A DNA stretch of 64,000 bases from Streptomyces sp. ISL-1 (GTDB lineage Bacteria > Actinomycetota > Actinomycetes > Streptomycetales > Streptomycetaceae): the NCBI RefSeq assembly GCF_018614585.1, contig NZ_JAGGOI010000001.1:62001-126000 (forward strand), written 5' to 3'. Below the pieces are notes generated by a model. The model was not told where the DNA came from. It searched no databases and saw only the letters and a program-made list of their open reading frames with translations. This document shows positions 17,401 through 26,066 of the stretch, piece after piece. Made by a program: the position numbers and the translations under genes. Every line of letters starts with the position of its first letter. Positions within the stretch are counted from its first letter, which is position 1.

Positions 17401-18233
17401 CCGTGTCCCTCAGGCGCATCCAGGAACTGCTGCAGGAGCCGACGTCGACAGCCGCCGCCAAGGAGCCCCTCGATGTGCTGTCGCTGCGCGGCGAAATCGC
17501 CTTCGAGGACGTGAAATTCTCCTACGGTGACGAGGAAGCCGCCCTCACCGGCATCGACTTGCGCATCCCGGCCGGTCAGACTGTCGCCTTCGTCGGCGAG
17601 ACCGGCGCGGGAAAGTCGACGCTGGTCAAGCTGGTCGCGCGGTTCTACGACCCGACGGCCGGCCGGGTCACCGCCGACGGCATCGATCTGCGCGAGCTGG
17701 ATCTGACGGCGTACCGGCACCGGCTCGGCGTCGTCCCGCAGGAGGCGTACCTCTTCGCGGGCACGGTCCGGGACGCCATCGCCTACGGCCGCCCCGGCGC
17801 GAGCGACGCCGAGGTGGAGGCGGCGGCGCGGGCCGTCGGCGCGCACGACATGATCGCCACCTTTGACGGCGGCTACCTCCACGAGGTCTCCGAGCGCGGC
17901 CGCAACCTCTCGGCGGGTCAGCGCCAGTTGATCGCCCTGGCCCGCGCAGAGCTCGTCGATCCGGACATTCTGCTGCTCGACGAGGCGACCGCGGCCCTCG
18001 ACCTGGGCACCGAGGCCCAGGTCAACCAGGCCACGGACCGTCTCACCGGCCGCCGCACCACGCTGGTCGTCGCCCACCGCCTGACGACGGCGGCGCGCGC
18101 GGACCGGGTGATCGTGATGGACGGCGGCCGGGTCGCCGAGGACGGCACCCACGACGAACTGCTCGCGCTGGAGGGGCAGTACGCGATGCTGTGGCGCACG
18201 TTCATCGGGGAGGACGAGCCGGCCACCGTGTGA
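14466..18233 (+). CDS. Fused double ABC exporter (two TMD-NBD halves in one chain)
   Basis: A 1255-residue protein made of two complete ABC exporter halves. Half 1: membrane domain about 15-320, Walker A GSSGSGKST near 373-381, signature LSGGQRQR near 477, and Walker B LLLLDDATSAVD. A charged Gly/Pro linker (about 590-680) joins half 2: membrane domain about 680-980, Walker A GETGAGKST near 1043, signature LSAGQRQ near 1147, Walker B ILLLDEATAALD. Thus it can act as a single-chain pseudo-heterodimer; Gly to Ala in the second signature makes the two ATP sites non-identical. Substrate unknown; drug or lipid export is usual for the type. Start: GTG at 14466 with GGGAGG 7 bases upstream. About 45 bases of its 3' end are repeated at 18334. 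Confidence 0.92.
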   Translation: MASAEQSADQGWARRLSGYAWRYRRNVILALGSSLAGMAVMALVPLITKVVIDDVVGDRTSSLALWTGLLVVAALVVYVLTFVRRYYGGRLALDVQHDLRTEMYGTITRLDGRRQDELSTGQVVGRATSDLQLIQGLLFMLPMTIGNILLFLISLVIMAWLSLPLTLIAIAVAPAIWFIAKRSRTRLHPATWYAQSQAAAVAGVVDGAVSGVRVVKGFGQEDQETGKLREVSRKLFAGRLRTVKLNAKYTPALQAVPAIGQVAMLALGGWLATRGQITLGTFVAFSSYLAQLVGPVRMLAVVLTVGQQARAGVERVLELIDTEPTMKDGTKELPADAPATVEFDDVSFGYDEKRPVLDGFSLEIRPGETVAVVGSSGSGKSTVSLLLPRFYDVTHGAVLVGGHDVRELTFDSLRAAIGLVPEDSFLFSDTVRANIAYGKPDATQEEIETAARAAQADRFIAELPGGYDTKVGEQGLTLSGGQRQRVALARAILTDPRLLLLDDATSAVDARVEHEIHEALRSVMAGRTTLLIAHRRSTLGLADRIAVLDGGRLADIGTHEELTRRSALYRRLLTDPDELGGVSPGHTPLPAVDLEEDHTVRDELDAEFDAERGITPRLWEREGTGGQETNTASSSLIASGAGGTPMPGATPELLAQVEALPPADGTPGIDEDRAVRPEHEYGLRRLLGGFGLPLLVGLLLVAVDAGMGLLLPVLIRHGIDKGVTQMALGAVWAASALALVSVIVQWAAQTGEFRMTGRTGERILYSLRLKIFAQLQRLGLDYYERELTGRIMTRMTTDVDALSTFLQTGLVTAFVSVVTFFGIMAALLVIDVQLALVVFATLPVLIVGTYFFRKRSVKAYELARERISVVNGDLQESVSGLRIVQAFRRERDGAGRFAARSDSYRQARVRGQWLISVYFPFVQLLSTVAAAAVMIVGAGRIEAGTLTAGALVAYLLYIDLFFAPVQQLSQVFDGYQQATVSLRRIQELLQEPTSTAAAKEPLDVLSLRGEIAFEDVKFSYGDEEAALTGIDLRIPAGQTVAFVGETGAGKSTLVKLVARFYDPTAGRVTADGIDLRELDLTAYRHRLGVVPQEAYLFAGTVRDAIAYGRPGASDAEVEAAARAVGAHDMIATFDGGYLHEVSERGRNLSAGQRQLIALARAELVDPDILLLDEATAALDLGTEAQVNQATDRLTGRRTTLVVAHRLTTAARADRVIVMDGGRVAEDGTHDELLALEGQYAMLWRTFIGEDEPATV

Positions 18234-18333
18234 GGGTGCGTTGCAGGCAGGACGGAGTCCGGCCGGTCGGCCGAAGCTTATGAGGCCCCCAGGGGTTGAG
18301 CAACGCGGGGGCGACGAAGAGGAGGTGCGCGAC

Positions 18334-18379
18334 GCTGTGGCGCACCTTCATCGGGGAGGACGAGCCGGCGCCGGTGTGA
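18334..18379 (+). repeat. Duplicate of the 3' end of the ABC exporter gene
   Basis: The 46-bp stretch from gctgtggcgcac to the stop tga repeats 18188-18233 with four mismatches, so it would again encode LWRTFIGEDEPA-x-V and a stop. Upstream of it, no further similarity to the exporter is obvious. It looks like the relic of a second, related gene or an old tandem duplication, with about 100 bp of unrelated sequence between. Confidence 0.8.
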
Positions 18380-18537
18380 CCCGGCCCCGCCTGCCGCCGG
18401 TTAAGTACAGCGGAGTTGGACGAAGAACCAACACCGGTCCGGCCGCGACACGCCTTTCGCGCCGCCGGGAGGAGCCGAATCCCTGATAAACCAGGATCAA
18501 GCCGACGGAGGCTCTGAATCCGGTGAAGGGCAGGCAC

Positions 18538-20160
18538 GTGAACACCCCCAAGATCGACGATGCTTCGGCGCCGCCAACCATGCCCTCGCCCTCCGCGGTG
18601 GGGTGGCGACAGCGCTCCCACGACGTCACCACCCCCCTCCCGGCCACTGTCCGTCCACCCTCCGAATCCGAACCTGTCCGCCGCCGCACCGACGCGGCCG
18701 GGCGAACCGTCGTGTACACCGCGGTGCTGCTGCTGACCCTGCTTCTGCTGCTGCTGATCCAACGACTGCCGTGGAACGGCGACCTCGGCCTCCACGCCGC
18801 GACGATCGAGCGGCTGCGAGCCGATCTGATCCACCCGGGCAGCCCGCAGGTCGATGCCGACACCGACAGCCCGTACTACTCACCGTGGACCGTGCTGCTC
18901 GCCCTGGTGGCCAAGGCGACCGGAGCGACCGCCTTCACGGTGCTGCGGATCGCGGCCCTGATCACGCTCCCCCTGCTGCTCACCGGTATCCGGCACTTCA
19001 CCCGGACGCTCAGCACGCGCCGGCTCGCGCCACCGCTGGCCGTGCTCTGCCTGCTGCTGCTCTGGGGCCCGCCGCTGTTCGCGTGGAGCGGTTTCCTGGA
19101 GCTCGGCTCACTCGCGCTCGTCATCTCGTATCCGAGCACCTTTGTCGTCGCGCTCTCCTTCCACTTCTGGGCGCTGCTCACCAAGGCCCTGCGTACGGCG
19201 GCGTCATGGAAGGCATTCCTCGGGCTCGGCCTGATGTGGGCTGTGATCATGCTCAGCCACCAGTTCTCAGGGGTCGTCGCGACCTTCGGGGCGCTGGCCG
19301 TGCTGCTCGCCGCACGGCCGTGGCCGGCCAAGGAGACCTGGCTGAAACTGGGATCGGGCATTGTGCTCGGCGTCGCGGCGATCGCCGTGTGGCCGTACTA
19401 CTCGTTCTTCTCGCTGTTCGCCTTCGACGGGCTGGAGGAGATCCACCACGCGCTGTACAGCGACATGCCCGCACGCTTGGGTCTCGCCCTCCTCGGGGTC
19501 GTCGCCCTGCTGTTCCGTTGGCGGCGGGACAAGCGCGACCCGCTGGTGATCCTCTTCGCGCTGGGCACGCTGATGGTCGCGGCCGGCGGTCTCACCGGCC
19601 ACTGGTCGTGGGGCAGGGCGCTGCCCGCGGCGATCATCCCCGCGCAGTTGGCCATCGCCCTCGCGATCGCGGAAGCCGGGAACAGATTCGTCCGCAACGC
19701 CCTCGCGGCGGTCACCGGCGCCGCGCTGCTGTTCGGGGCGTGGACCCAGTCCACGGCGCTCGGTTATGTCTTTGTCGGTGAGGCGCTGCCCCAGGCCGTA
19801 CGGGAGAAGACCTGGCCGTCCTGGCAGGGCCCCGAGTGGGTGACCCGCGCGGTGAAGCGCGGCGAGACCGTCATGACGACATACCGATCCGGTCTGATGC
19901 TGCCGGGGTACGGCATCTACACCGTCGCCCCCGGCTTCGACGACATCTTCCTGCCGGACCAGAAGGAGCGGCACGCCGCCGTTGAGCGCTTCTTCGCGCG
20001 CGACACGTCACGCAAGGACCAGCTCGACATCCTGCACCGCTACAACGCCAAGTGGGTCCTGCGGTGGGACCCCGAGGGCGGTCTGCCCTCGAAGGACCCG
20101 GCGCTGCGCCTGGTCGACTTCGGGCCCGACGGCCAGGCGTTGTACAAGGTGGTGGGCTGA
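18538..20160 (+). CDS. Polytopic membrane protein, GT-C glycosyltransferase-like
   Basis: About 540 residues with a cytoplasmic Pro-rich N-terminus, roughly 9-11 hydrophobic segments and a C-terminal soluble part of about 130 residues. The first loop after helix 1 has WNGDLGLHAATIERL, an Asp followed by basic/acidic residues as in GT-C glycosyltransferases that use lipid-linked sugars. The C-terminal domain (from VTRAVKRGETVMTTYRSG to the end) resembles the extracytoplasmic part of such enzymes. No specific family is recognised. I prefer the GTG at 18538 (AAGGGCAGG upstream) over GTG 18523. It sits between the exporter and a small secreted protein; no operon evidence. Confidence 0.78.
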   Translation: MNTPKIDDASAPPTMPSPSAVGWRQRSHDVTTPLPATVRPPSESEPVRRRTDAAGRTVVYTAVLLLTLLLLLLIQRLPWNGDLGLHAATIERLRADLIHPGSPQVDADTDSPYYSPWTVLLALVAKATGATAFTVLRIAALITLPLLLTGIRHFTRTLSTRRLAPPLAVLCLLLLWGPPLFAWSGFLELGSLALVISYPSTFVVALSFHFWALLTKALRTAASWKAFLGLGLMWAVIMLSHQFSGVVATFGALAVLLAARPWPAKETWLKLGSGIVLGVAAIAVWPYYSFFSLFAFDGLEEIHHALYSDMPARLGLALLGVVALLFRWRRDKRDPLVILFALGTLMVAAGGLTGHWSWGRALPAAIIPAQLAIALAIAEAGNRFVRNALAAVTGAALLFGAWTQSTALGYVFVGEALPQAVREKTWPSWQGPEWVTRAVKRGETVMTTYRSGLMLPGYGIYTVAPGFDDIFLPDQKERHAAVERFFARDTSRKDQLDILHRYNAKWVLRWDPEGGLPSKDPALRLVDFGPDGQALYKVVG

Positions 20161-20228
20161 GCGTCGCAACCATTCAGCTCCCGGCTGCGTCGTACGCATG
20201 TACGGAGCCGTGACGAGGGGGCGCACAA

Positions 20229-20639
20229 GTGTTTGGTGGGGCGGGGAACATAGGTATCGGGCGACGGCTGCTGGCGCAGGGCCTCGCCGTGCTCATGGCC
20301 GTGGCCGCCCTCACCCTGGCAGGCCCGGCCACACAGCGCGCCGACGCTGTCGTCTCCGTCTGCACCGGGCGGCCGCTGAAGACAATCAAGTTCGCGACCG
20401 GCGAGCTGCGTGTCTACAAGAAGCGGCAGTACGCCTGCGCCCGCACCGTCTCCAACACCCCCGGCACCCGGCGCGCCATGTCCGTCTCCCTCCAGGCGCG
20501 TGGCGGTCACCCCGCCGGGGACAGGGGCACCTTCACCCGTCACGCCGGGCCCGTCACCGTGCACGCCCTCAACCGTTGCGTACGGGCCACCGGCGCCGTC
20601 TCCGGCGTCGCGGGCTCGACCGGCTGGATCCTCTGCTGA
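20229..20639 (+). CDS. Small secreted protein with four cysteines
   Basis: A 136-residue protein with a clear signal peptide (basic IGRRLLAQ, hydrophobic core to about residue 31, cleavage near ADA at about 40). The mature part of about 96 residues has four cysteines (VSVCTGR, YACAR, NRCVR and the last residue), so two disulfides are likely, and is rich in Arg, Thr and Gly. I do not recognise the family. GTG start at 20229 preceded by a G-rich stretch. The gene is followed after 108 bp by the secreted peptidase. Confidence 0.72.
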   Translation: MFGGAGNIGIGRRLLAQGLAVLMAVAALTLAGPATQRADAVVSVCTGRPLKTIKFATGELRVYKKRQYACARTVSNTPGTRRAMSVSLQARGGHPAGDRGTFTRHAGPVTVHALNRCVRATGAVSGVAGSTGWILC

Positions 20640-20747
20640 CCGGGATGCGTGTCCACTTGACCGAGACCAGTGCCAACTGGGTCTGGCGGGCGAGGCCTTG
20701 CCCCGGCTAGGTTCACCGCGATTGCTGGTGAATCAAGGGGAGGGTGA

Positions 20748-22181
20748 ATGCGCAAGGCGCTCAGATGGCTGTTGTCGCTCGTGGTGCTCATTGGCACCAT
20801 GAGCGCGGCCGGCGCGACGGCCGGTGCGGCTACCGCCGCAGAGCCGACAACCGGCACGGACATCAAGGACCGGATCCTCGCGATACCGGGCATGAGTCTC
20901 ATCGAGGAGAAGCCGTACCCGGGTTACCGCTTCTTCGTCCTCAACTACACGCAGCCGGTCGACCATCGGCACCCGGACAAGGGCTCCTTCAAGCAGCGGA
21001 TCACCCTGCTGCACAAGGACACCAACCGCCCCACCGTCTTCTTCACCTCCGGCTACAACGTGAGCACCACGCCGCGCCGCAGTGAGCCGACGGCGATCAT
21101 CGACGGCAACCAGGTCTCCCTGGAGTACCGGTTCTTCACCCCGTCCCGGCCCGATCCGGCCAACTGGTCCAAGCTGGACATCTGGCAGGCGGCCAGCGAT
21201 CAGCACCGGGTCTTCACGGCGCTGAAGAAGATCTACGCCAAGAAGTGGCTCGCCACCGGCGGCTCCAAGGGCGGCATGACCGCCACCTACTTCGAGCGCT
21301 TCTACCCCCGGGACATGGACGGCGTCGTCGCCTACGTCGCCCCCAACGACGTGGTGAACAAGGAGGACTCGGCGTATGACCGGTTCCTCGAGAACGTCGG
21401 CACCAAGGAGTGCCGGGACAAGCTGAACGCCGTGCAGCGCGAGGCACTCGTGCGCCGCGCTCCGCTGGAGGCCAAGTACCAGGCCGCCGCGACCGCCGAG
21501 GGTTACACCTTCACGACCGTCGGCAGCCTGGACAAGGCGTACGAGGCCGTCGTCCTCGACTACGTCTGGGCGTTCTGGCAGTACAGCCTGCTCGCCGACT
21601 GCGAGTCGATCCCGGCCGCCGCGACCGCCACCGACCAGGAGATCTACGACTCCATCGACGCGATCTCCGGCTTCTCCTTCTACACGGACCAGGGCCTGGG
21701 CACGTACACGCCGTACTACTACCAGGCAGGCACCGAGCTGGGCTCGCCCGACATCAAGCAGCCGCATCTGGACGGGCTGAGCCGGTACGGGTACCAGCCG
21801 CCGCGGAACTTCGTGCCGCGTGACATCCCCATGCGCTTCAAGCCGTGGGTGATGAACGACGTCGACAAGTGGGTCCGGCACAACGCCCACCAGATGATGT
21901 TCGTCTACGGCGAGAACGACCCGTGGGGCGCCGAGCAGTTCCGGGTGGGCCACGGCAGCCGCGACAGCCATGTGTTCGTCGCGCCCGGCGCAAACCACGG
22001 GGCCAACGTCGACCGCCTGGTGGCGGACCAGAAGGCGAAGGCCACCGCCGCGATCCTGAGGTGGGCGGGCGTCGCCCCGGCCGCCGTCCAGCAGGACGCC
22101 GCCAATGCGAAGCCGCTGACGAAGTACGACGCGAAGCTCGACAAGCGGGACATCGAGCGGGAGCCGGCCCTGCGGCCGTAA
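20748..22181 (+). CDS. Secreted tripeptidyl aminopeptidase, family S37 (PS-10 type)
   Basis: A 477-residue exported peptidase. The N-terminus is a Sec signal (MRKALRWLLSLVVLIG, cleavage near AATAA at about 30). The body begins with PGMSLIEEKPYPGYRFFVL and has the nucleophile motif GGSKGG near residue 175, the mark of family S37 serine peptidases of Streptomyces, and PNDVVNKEDSAYDRFLE, YGENDPWG and GANHG segments that carry the remaining alpha/beta-hydrolase catalytic residues. These enzymes release N-terminal tripeptides outside the cell, here probably feeding peptide uptake. Start ATG at 20748 with AGGGGAGGG upstream. It is convergent with the lipoprotein gene through a shared terminator. 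Confidence 0.9.
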   Translation: MRKALRWLLSLVVLIGTMSAAGATAGAATAAEPTTGTDIKDRILAIPGMSLIEEKPYPGYRFFVLNYTQPVDHRHPDKGSFKQRITLLHKDTNRPTVFFTSGYNVSTTPRRSEPTAIIDGNQVSLEYRFFTPSRPDPANWSKLDIWQAASDQHRVFTALKKIYAKKWLATGGSKGGMTATYFERFYPRDMDGVVAYVAPNDVVNKEDSAYDRFLENVGTKECRDKLNAVQREALVRRAPLEAKYQAAATAEGYTFTTVGSLDKAYEAVVLDYVWAFWQYSLLADCESIPAAATATDQEIYDSIDAISGFSFYTDQGLGTYTPYYYQAGTELGSPDIKQPHLDGLSRYGYQPPRNFVPRDIPMRFKPWVMNDVDKWVRHNAHQMMFVYGENDPWGAEQFRVGHGSRDSHVFVAPGANHGANVDRLVADQKAKATAAILRWAGVAPAAVQQDAANAKPLTKYDAKLDKRDIEREPALRP

Positions 22182-22199
22182 CTCCCCGCTGGTAAGTGA

Positions 22200-22251
22200 G
22201 TGGGCTGTGCCCGCCGTTGAGTGATCCTCACGGACGGCGGGCACAGCCCAC
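22200..22251. terminator. Bidirectional terminator between S37 peptidase and lipoprotein genes
   Basis: An 18-bp perfect stem (22200-22217 with 22234-22251; arm begins GTGGGCTGTGCC) encloses a 16-base loop. It lies 19 bp after the S37 stop. The stop codon of the opposite lipoprotein gene is in the loop, and its last codons form one arm. Confidence 0.9.
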
Positions 22252-22941
22252 CGGACTCTCACCTCCCAGCCGCACATAGAGCGCCGTCGACGGTGGGCAC
22301 TGCGCCCTGCTCCGGACCGCTGACGCCACCTCGAACTCCGGTGCCCGCGGGCCCGATCCGTCGCAGGCCGTCTCCTTCACCTGCCCCTTGCCGGCGTTGT
22401 AGACGCAGTCGCCGACGACGGTGAGCGGGCCGCCGCCCCCGCCCGGGTCGCCCGGATGCGGCGGTTCCAGATTGCGCATACAGGCGTACCCGCGGCCCAC
22501 CTCCCCGTCGCCGTCCTCGTCGTCCGCCGGACGGCTCTCGGAGATGTGCAGCACGAAGTCGGTGGCCGCCGGGCAGCCGGGGCCGCTCGCGGGCCGCCCC
22601 TCGCCCTGGCCTTCGCCCACACCCTCGCCCTGGCCCTCTCCCAAGCCCTCGTACCGGCCCGCGTACCGGCCTTCGTAGCGGGCGATCACCCGGGCCGTCG
22701 CCTTCTCGCTGGTGCAGGGCACTTCTTGGACGTCGCGGCCGCGTGAGCCGCAGTCGCCGGGGCCGAGGAAGACCGGGCCGTACCCGGAGGGCGTGGCAGT
22801 GAGGCTCCCGGAGCCGGCGCCGGCCGTTGTGACGCGTCCCGTCGCCTGCTGACAGCCGGCGGTGAGCGCCGACGCCAGCGCGAGTGCCAGTGCCAGTGCC
22901 GGGACGCTCACCGCCCTCGCGGACCGACGTTGTGTGCCCAT
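22228..22941 (-). CDS. Lipoprotein of unknown function with a Gly/Glu repeat
   Basis: A 237-residue exported lipoprotein: signal segment with hydrophobic core and lipobox LTAGC, so Cys30 is the lipid-modified residue. The mature part has paired cysteines (GDCGSRG, VPCTSE, GPGCPAA, YACMRN, GDCVYN, TACDG, AQCPP) and a central low-complexity stretch of EGQGEG/GRYEG units near residues 90-116. Not recognised; similar Cys-spaced lipoproteins in Streptomyces are annotated as hypothetical. Its 3' end is part of the shared terminator. Confidence 0.75.
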   Translation of the reverse strand: MGTQRRSARAVSVPALALALALASALTAGCQQATGRVTTAGAGSGSLTATPSGYGPVFLGPGDCGSRGRDVQEVPCTSEKATARVIARYEGRYAGRYEGLGEGQGEGVGEGQGEGRPASGPGCPAATDFVLHISESRPADDEDGDGEVGRGYACMRNLEPPHPGDPGGGGGPLTVVGDCVYNAGKGQVKETACDGSGPRAPEFEVASAVRSRAQCPPSTALYVRLGGESPVGCARRP

Positions 22942-23074
22942 CCGGACCCCCGAGCCCCGGCCCCCCGGCCGGTAGGTCCAGCGTGGCCCGCCGGGGCGGG
23001 CGCACGCCAGACGCGCGGAGTGCTTCGGGACCCTTGGGGGAGTGCGCCGGTGGCGCGGGAGGGGTCCGCGTACG

Positions 23075-24892
23075 TCAGTCGTACGACAGGCCGTGGCCGA
23101 TGGGATAGAGCACCCGGGCCGGATCGTCCGCCCACTGCACGGGTACGGGCAGCCGTCCCCGGGGCTCGGCGCGGCCCGCGATCACGCGTGCCGCGGCGCG
23201 CAGTTCGACATCGGTCCAGGAGTACGCGGCGAGCGCCGCCGCCACGCCGTCGAGCCGTGCGATGTCGTACGGATTTCGGATGGCGAGGGCGACGACCGGT
23301 ACCCCCGTCGCGGCGAGCCGTGCCACCAGGGTGCGCTGTGGGCTGGTCGCCGAGACGTTGTACGTGCCGACGATCACCGCGTCCTTGCCGGCAGCCGCCG
23401 CCACCGCCTCCTCGATCTTCGCCGCGCTGGGGGTGATGCCGGTGGACAACGCCGAGGCGGTGAAGCCCAGTTCGGTGAAGGCCTTCGCCAGTACGGCGGT
23501 CGGCGGTCCGGTCGTCCCGCTCGGCGAGGCCGGGTCGGCGCCGACCACCAGTAGCTCCGGCCGGCTGCGCCGGCTCAGCGGCAGCAGCCCGCCCTCGTTG
23601 ACCAGCAGGGTTGTCGTCCGCTCCGCGATCCGGTCGGCGGCTGCGAGGTGCGCGCCGATGCCGACGGTGCGATCGAGCCGCCGGTGGGAGACGAACGGGT
23701 CGCGGAACAGGCCAAGTCGCTCCTTGAGGGAGAGGATGCGCAGGATCGATTCGTCGATACGTGACACGCTGATCTCGCCGCTCTTGACGGCGGTGAGCAC
23801 ACCGTTCCAGGCGACGGCCAGGTCCGGCGGGTTGAGCAGCTGGTCCACGCCCGCCTTCAGCGCGAGCACCGGCACCCGGTGGTCTCCGTACTTGTCCCGT
23901 ACGCCCTGCATATTGAGCGCGTCGGTGACGACCACCCCGTCGTAGCCGAGCTCCTCGCGCAGGATGCCGGTGAGGATGGGGCGCGACAGCGTGGCCGGGT
24001 CATTGCTCGGGTCCAGCGCCGGGAACTGGATGTGCGCCGTCATGATCGAGTCGATACCGGCGGCGATCGCGGCCCGGAACGGCGGGGCGTCGATCTCCTC
24101 CCACTGCTGACGGGTGTGGGTGATGACCGGGATGCCGGTGTGACTGTCCACGGTGGTGTCGCCGTGTCCCGGGAAGTGCTTCGAGGTCGCCGCGATGCCC
24201 GCGCCCTGATAACCCTTGACCTGCGCGGCGACCAGGCGGGCGACCGCCTCCGGGTCGGCGCCGAAGGACCGTACGCCGATGACAGGGTTGGCGGGATTGA
24301 CATTGACGTCGGCGACCGGGGCGTAGTTCTGCAGGATGCCCATCGCGGCCAGTTCGGCCCCGGCGATCTGCGCGGCGCCGCGGGCGTCGGACCGTGACCC
24401 GCCCGCCCCCAGCGCCATGGCGCCCGGCAGCAGGGTGGCGGGCTTGCCGACCCGGGCGACGATGCCGTGCTCCTGATCGGTGGAGATCAGCAGTGGTACG
24501 GGGGTTGGCTGGGCGAGCCCGGCGCGCTGGATGCCGTTGGACAGATCGGCGATCTGGTGCGGATCGCGGGTGTTGTGCGTCCAGGAGAAATAGATGATCC
24601 CGCCGACGTGGTACGCGGCGACCAGCTCGGCGGCCGTGCGGACGCCCATCTCCTTGAGATTGAGCTCGATGTCGGCCTGATCGGGGGCGGTGGCGGAGTG
24701 CCCGTACACCCGCATCACGAAGAGCTGGCCGACCTTCTCCTCCAGGCTCATCCGGGAGATCAGCCGTTTGAGACGGTCGCGGTGGGACGGGTGGGCGAGG
24801 GCGGGGGATGCGGCGGCTACTGCGCCGGCCGCGACGGCGGTGGCGGCGGTCGCGGTGAGGAGGGTGCGTCTTGAGAGGCTCCGGTCGTGCAT
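23075..24892 (-). CDS. Secreted glycoside hydrolase family 3, beta-N-acetylhexosaminidase type
   Basis: A 605-residue exported enzyme. The twin-arginine signal (LSRRTLLTATA, cleavage near ALA at about 33) sends it through the Tat pathway. The GH3 N-terminal barrel begins ISRMSLEEKVGQLF, has the NagZ-type signature KHFPGHGDTTVDSH at about residues 230-243 (Asp-His pair used as general acid/base in this subfamily), and the nucleophile Asp in VVTDALNM. A C-terminal alpha/beta sandwich follows from about residue 390. It is expected to release N-acetylglucosamine from cell-wall or chitin fragments. It has two GGAA/TTCC-like motifs upstream (24931 and 24959). Confidence 0.92.
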   Translation of the reverse strand: MHDRSLSRRTLLTATAATAVAAGAVAAASPALAHPSHRDRLKRLISRMSLEEKVGQLFVMRVYGHSATAPDQADIELNLKEMGVRTAAELVAAYHVGGIIYFSWTHNTRDPHQIADLSNGIQRAGLAQPTPVPLLISTDQEHGIVARVGKPATLLPGAMALGAGGSRSDARGAAQIAGAELAAMGILQNYAPVADVNVNPANPVIGVRSFGADPEAVARLVAAQVKGYQGAGIAATSKHFPGHGDTTVDSHTGIPVITHTRQQWEEIDAPPFRAAIAAGIDSIMTAHIQFPALDPSNDPATLSRPILTGILREELGYDGVVVTDALNMQGVRDKYGDHRVPVLALKAGVDQLLNPPDLAVAWNGVLTAVKSGEISVSRIDESILRILSLKERLGLFRDPFVSHRRLDRTVGIGAHLAAADRIAERTTTLLVNEGGLLPLSRRSRPELLVVGADPASPSGTTGPPTAVLAKAFTELGFTASALSTGITPSAAKIEEAVAAAAGKDAVIVGTYNVSATSPQRTLVARLAATGVPVVALAIRNPYDIARLDGVAAALAAYSWTDVELRAAARVIAGRAEPRGRLPVPVQWADDPARVLYPIGHGLSYD

Positions 24893-24930
24893 GGGTGCTC
24901 CTTCCGGCCTTGCTCGACAAGGGAGTTGAA

Positions 24931-24966
24931 GGAAACTTCCAAGGACTCACGGATAGCCGGAAAGTT
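24931..24966. promoter_or_regulatory. GGAA-TTCC motifs upstream of the GH3 gene
   Basis: GGAAACTTCC at 24931-24940 and GGAAAGTT at 24959-24966 lie 39 and 67 bp upstream of the GH3 start. Amino-sugar regulators of the RpiR/SIS type often use GGAA-n-TTCC sites, but this is a weak match and only a candidate. Confidence 0.3.
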
Positions 24967-25062
24967 ACTGCCAGGTCAAGGGTGTGGCAACAGAAAGCAC
25001 GCGCGGCACGCGAAAGGTCACCCGGACGCGGTGGCGATCTGAAGGCGCGCGGCCCGGGCTCC

Positions 25063-25962
25063 TCACGCGCCCGGCCAGTGCCGCTGGAGCGATTCCACCG
25101 TCGCCGTGATCGCGGGGCGGCGCGCCGCGCCCGTGCGCCACAGCGCGTACAGCCGTCGCTTCGGCACCGGATCCAGGTCCAGCGCCCGCACCCCCGTCGG
25201 CAGCGCCCCCCGCCCCAGCCGCGGCATCATCGCGATCCCCAGCCCAGCCGCGACCAGCGCGATCTGAGTGTGGTTCTCCTCGGCCCGGTGGACGAGATCG
25301 GGCTCGCAGCCCGCCGCGCGCAGCGTACGGATCAGCCAGTCGTGGCAGACCGTGCCCGGCGGCTGGCAGATCCATCGCTGCCCCGCCAGATCCTCGCGGC
25401 GCACGGAAGCGCGCGCCGCCAGCGGATGCCCCTCAGGCACCAGGAGATCGCACAGGTCGTCGCCGATGACGGCCTGTTCCACGCCCTCGGGAGCCGGCAG
25501 CGGCGCGATGTCCCAGTCGTGCGCCACCGCCAGGTCGATCATCCCGCGGGCCACCAGGTCGATGGAGAGATGCGGGTCGACCTCCGTCATCCGGGCGTCG
25601 AGCCCCGGATGCCTGTGGCCGAGTTCGGCGAGCACGCCGGGCAGCAGTCCCCGGGCCGCCGAGGCGAACGCGCCGATGGCGAGCCGTCCGGTCGGCTGCC
25701 CCCTGCGCTCCTCCAGGGTGGTCTCGGCGCGCTCGACGATGGCGAGCAACTTCTCGGCGGTGGCGGCCAGATGGCGCGCCTCGTCGGTGAGCGCGACGCC
25801 CCGTCCCCGTCGTTCGAGCAGGGTCGTACGCGTCTCCCGCTCCAGCTTGGTGATCTGCTGCGACACGGCGGACGGGGTGTACCCGAGGGCGATGGCCGCG
25901 GCAGCCACGGAACCGTGGACGGAGACGGCGTGCAGTGCGCGCAGTCGCCCCAGATCGAGCAT
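25063..25962 (-). CDS. LysR-family transcriptional regulator
   Basis: A 299-residue LysR protein: N-terminal winged helix with LRALHAVSVHGSVAAAAIAL and TPSAVSQQITKLERE at about residues 5-45, then a periplasmic-binding-like effector domain (GRLAIGAFASAARGLLP onward). It is divergent from the EamA transporter gene at 26067 with a 104-bp gap, the classic arrangement for a LysR protein controlling an exporter, so the transporter is its likely target. No TTA codon or unusual feature seen. Effector unknown. Confidence 0.93.
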   Translation of the reverse strand: MLDLGRLRALHAVSVHGSVAAAAIALGYTPSAVSQQITKLERETRTTLLERRGRGVALTDEARHLAATAEKLLAIVERAETTLEERRGQPTGRLAIGAFASAARGLLPGVLAELGHRHPGLDARMTEVDPHLSIDLVARGMIDLAVAHDWDIAPLPAPEGVEQAVIGDDLCDLLVPEGHPLAARASVRREDLAGQRWICQPPGTVCHDWLIRTLRAAGCEPDLVHRAEENHTQIALVAAGLGIAMMPRLGRGALPTGVRALDLDPVPKRRLYALWRTGAARRPAITATVESLQRHWPGA

Positions 25963-26066
25963 GAAGCCGACCTCCCTCTTCTACGGGCATTCATAAGCAA
26001 CGCTCAATTTCACCATGAAGAAATCCGCGCTGGTGCTACATGGTCGGAGCCGGTGATCCTCGGTGC

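Noticed and set aside
14265..18152. Long minus-strand open frame opposite the ABC exporter
   Set aside because: It is a high-GC antisense shadow; the plus-strand protein has full ABC motifs.
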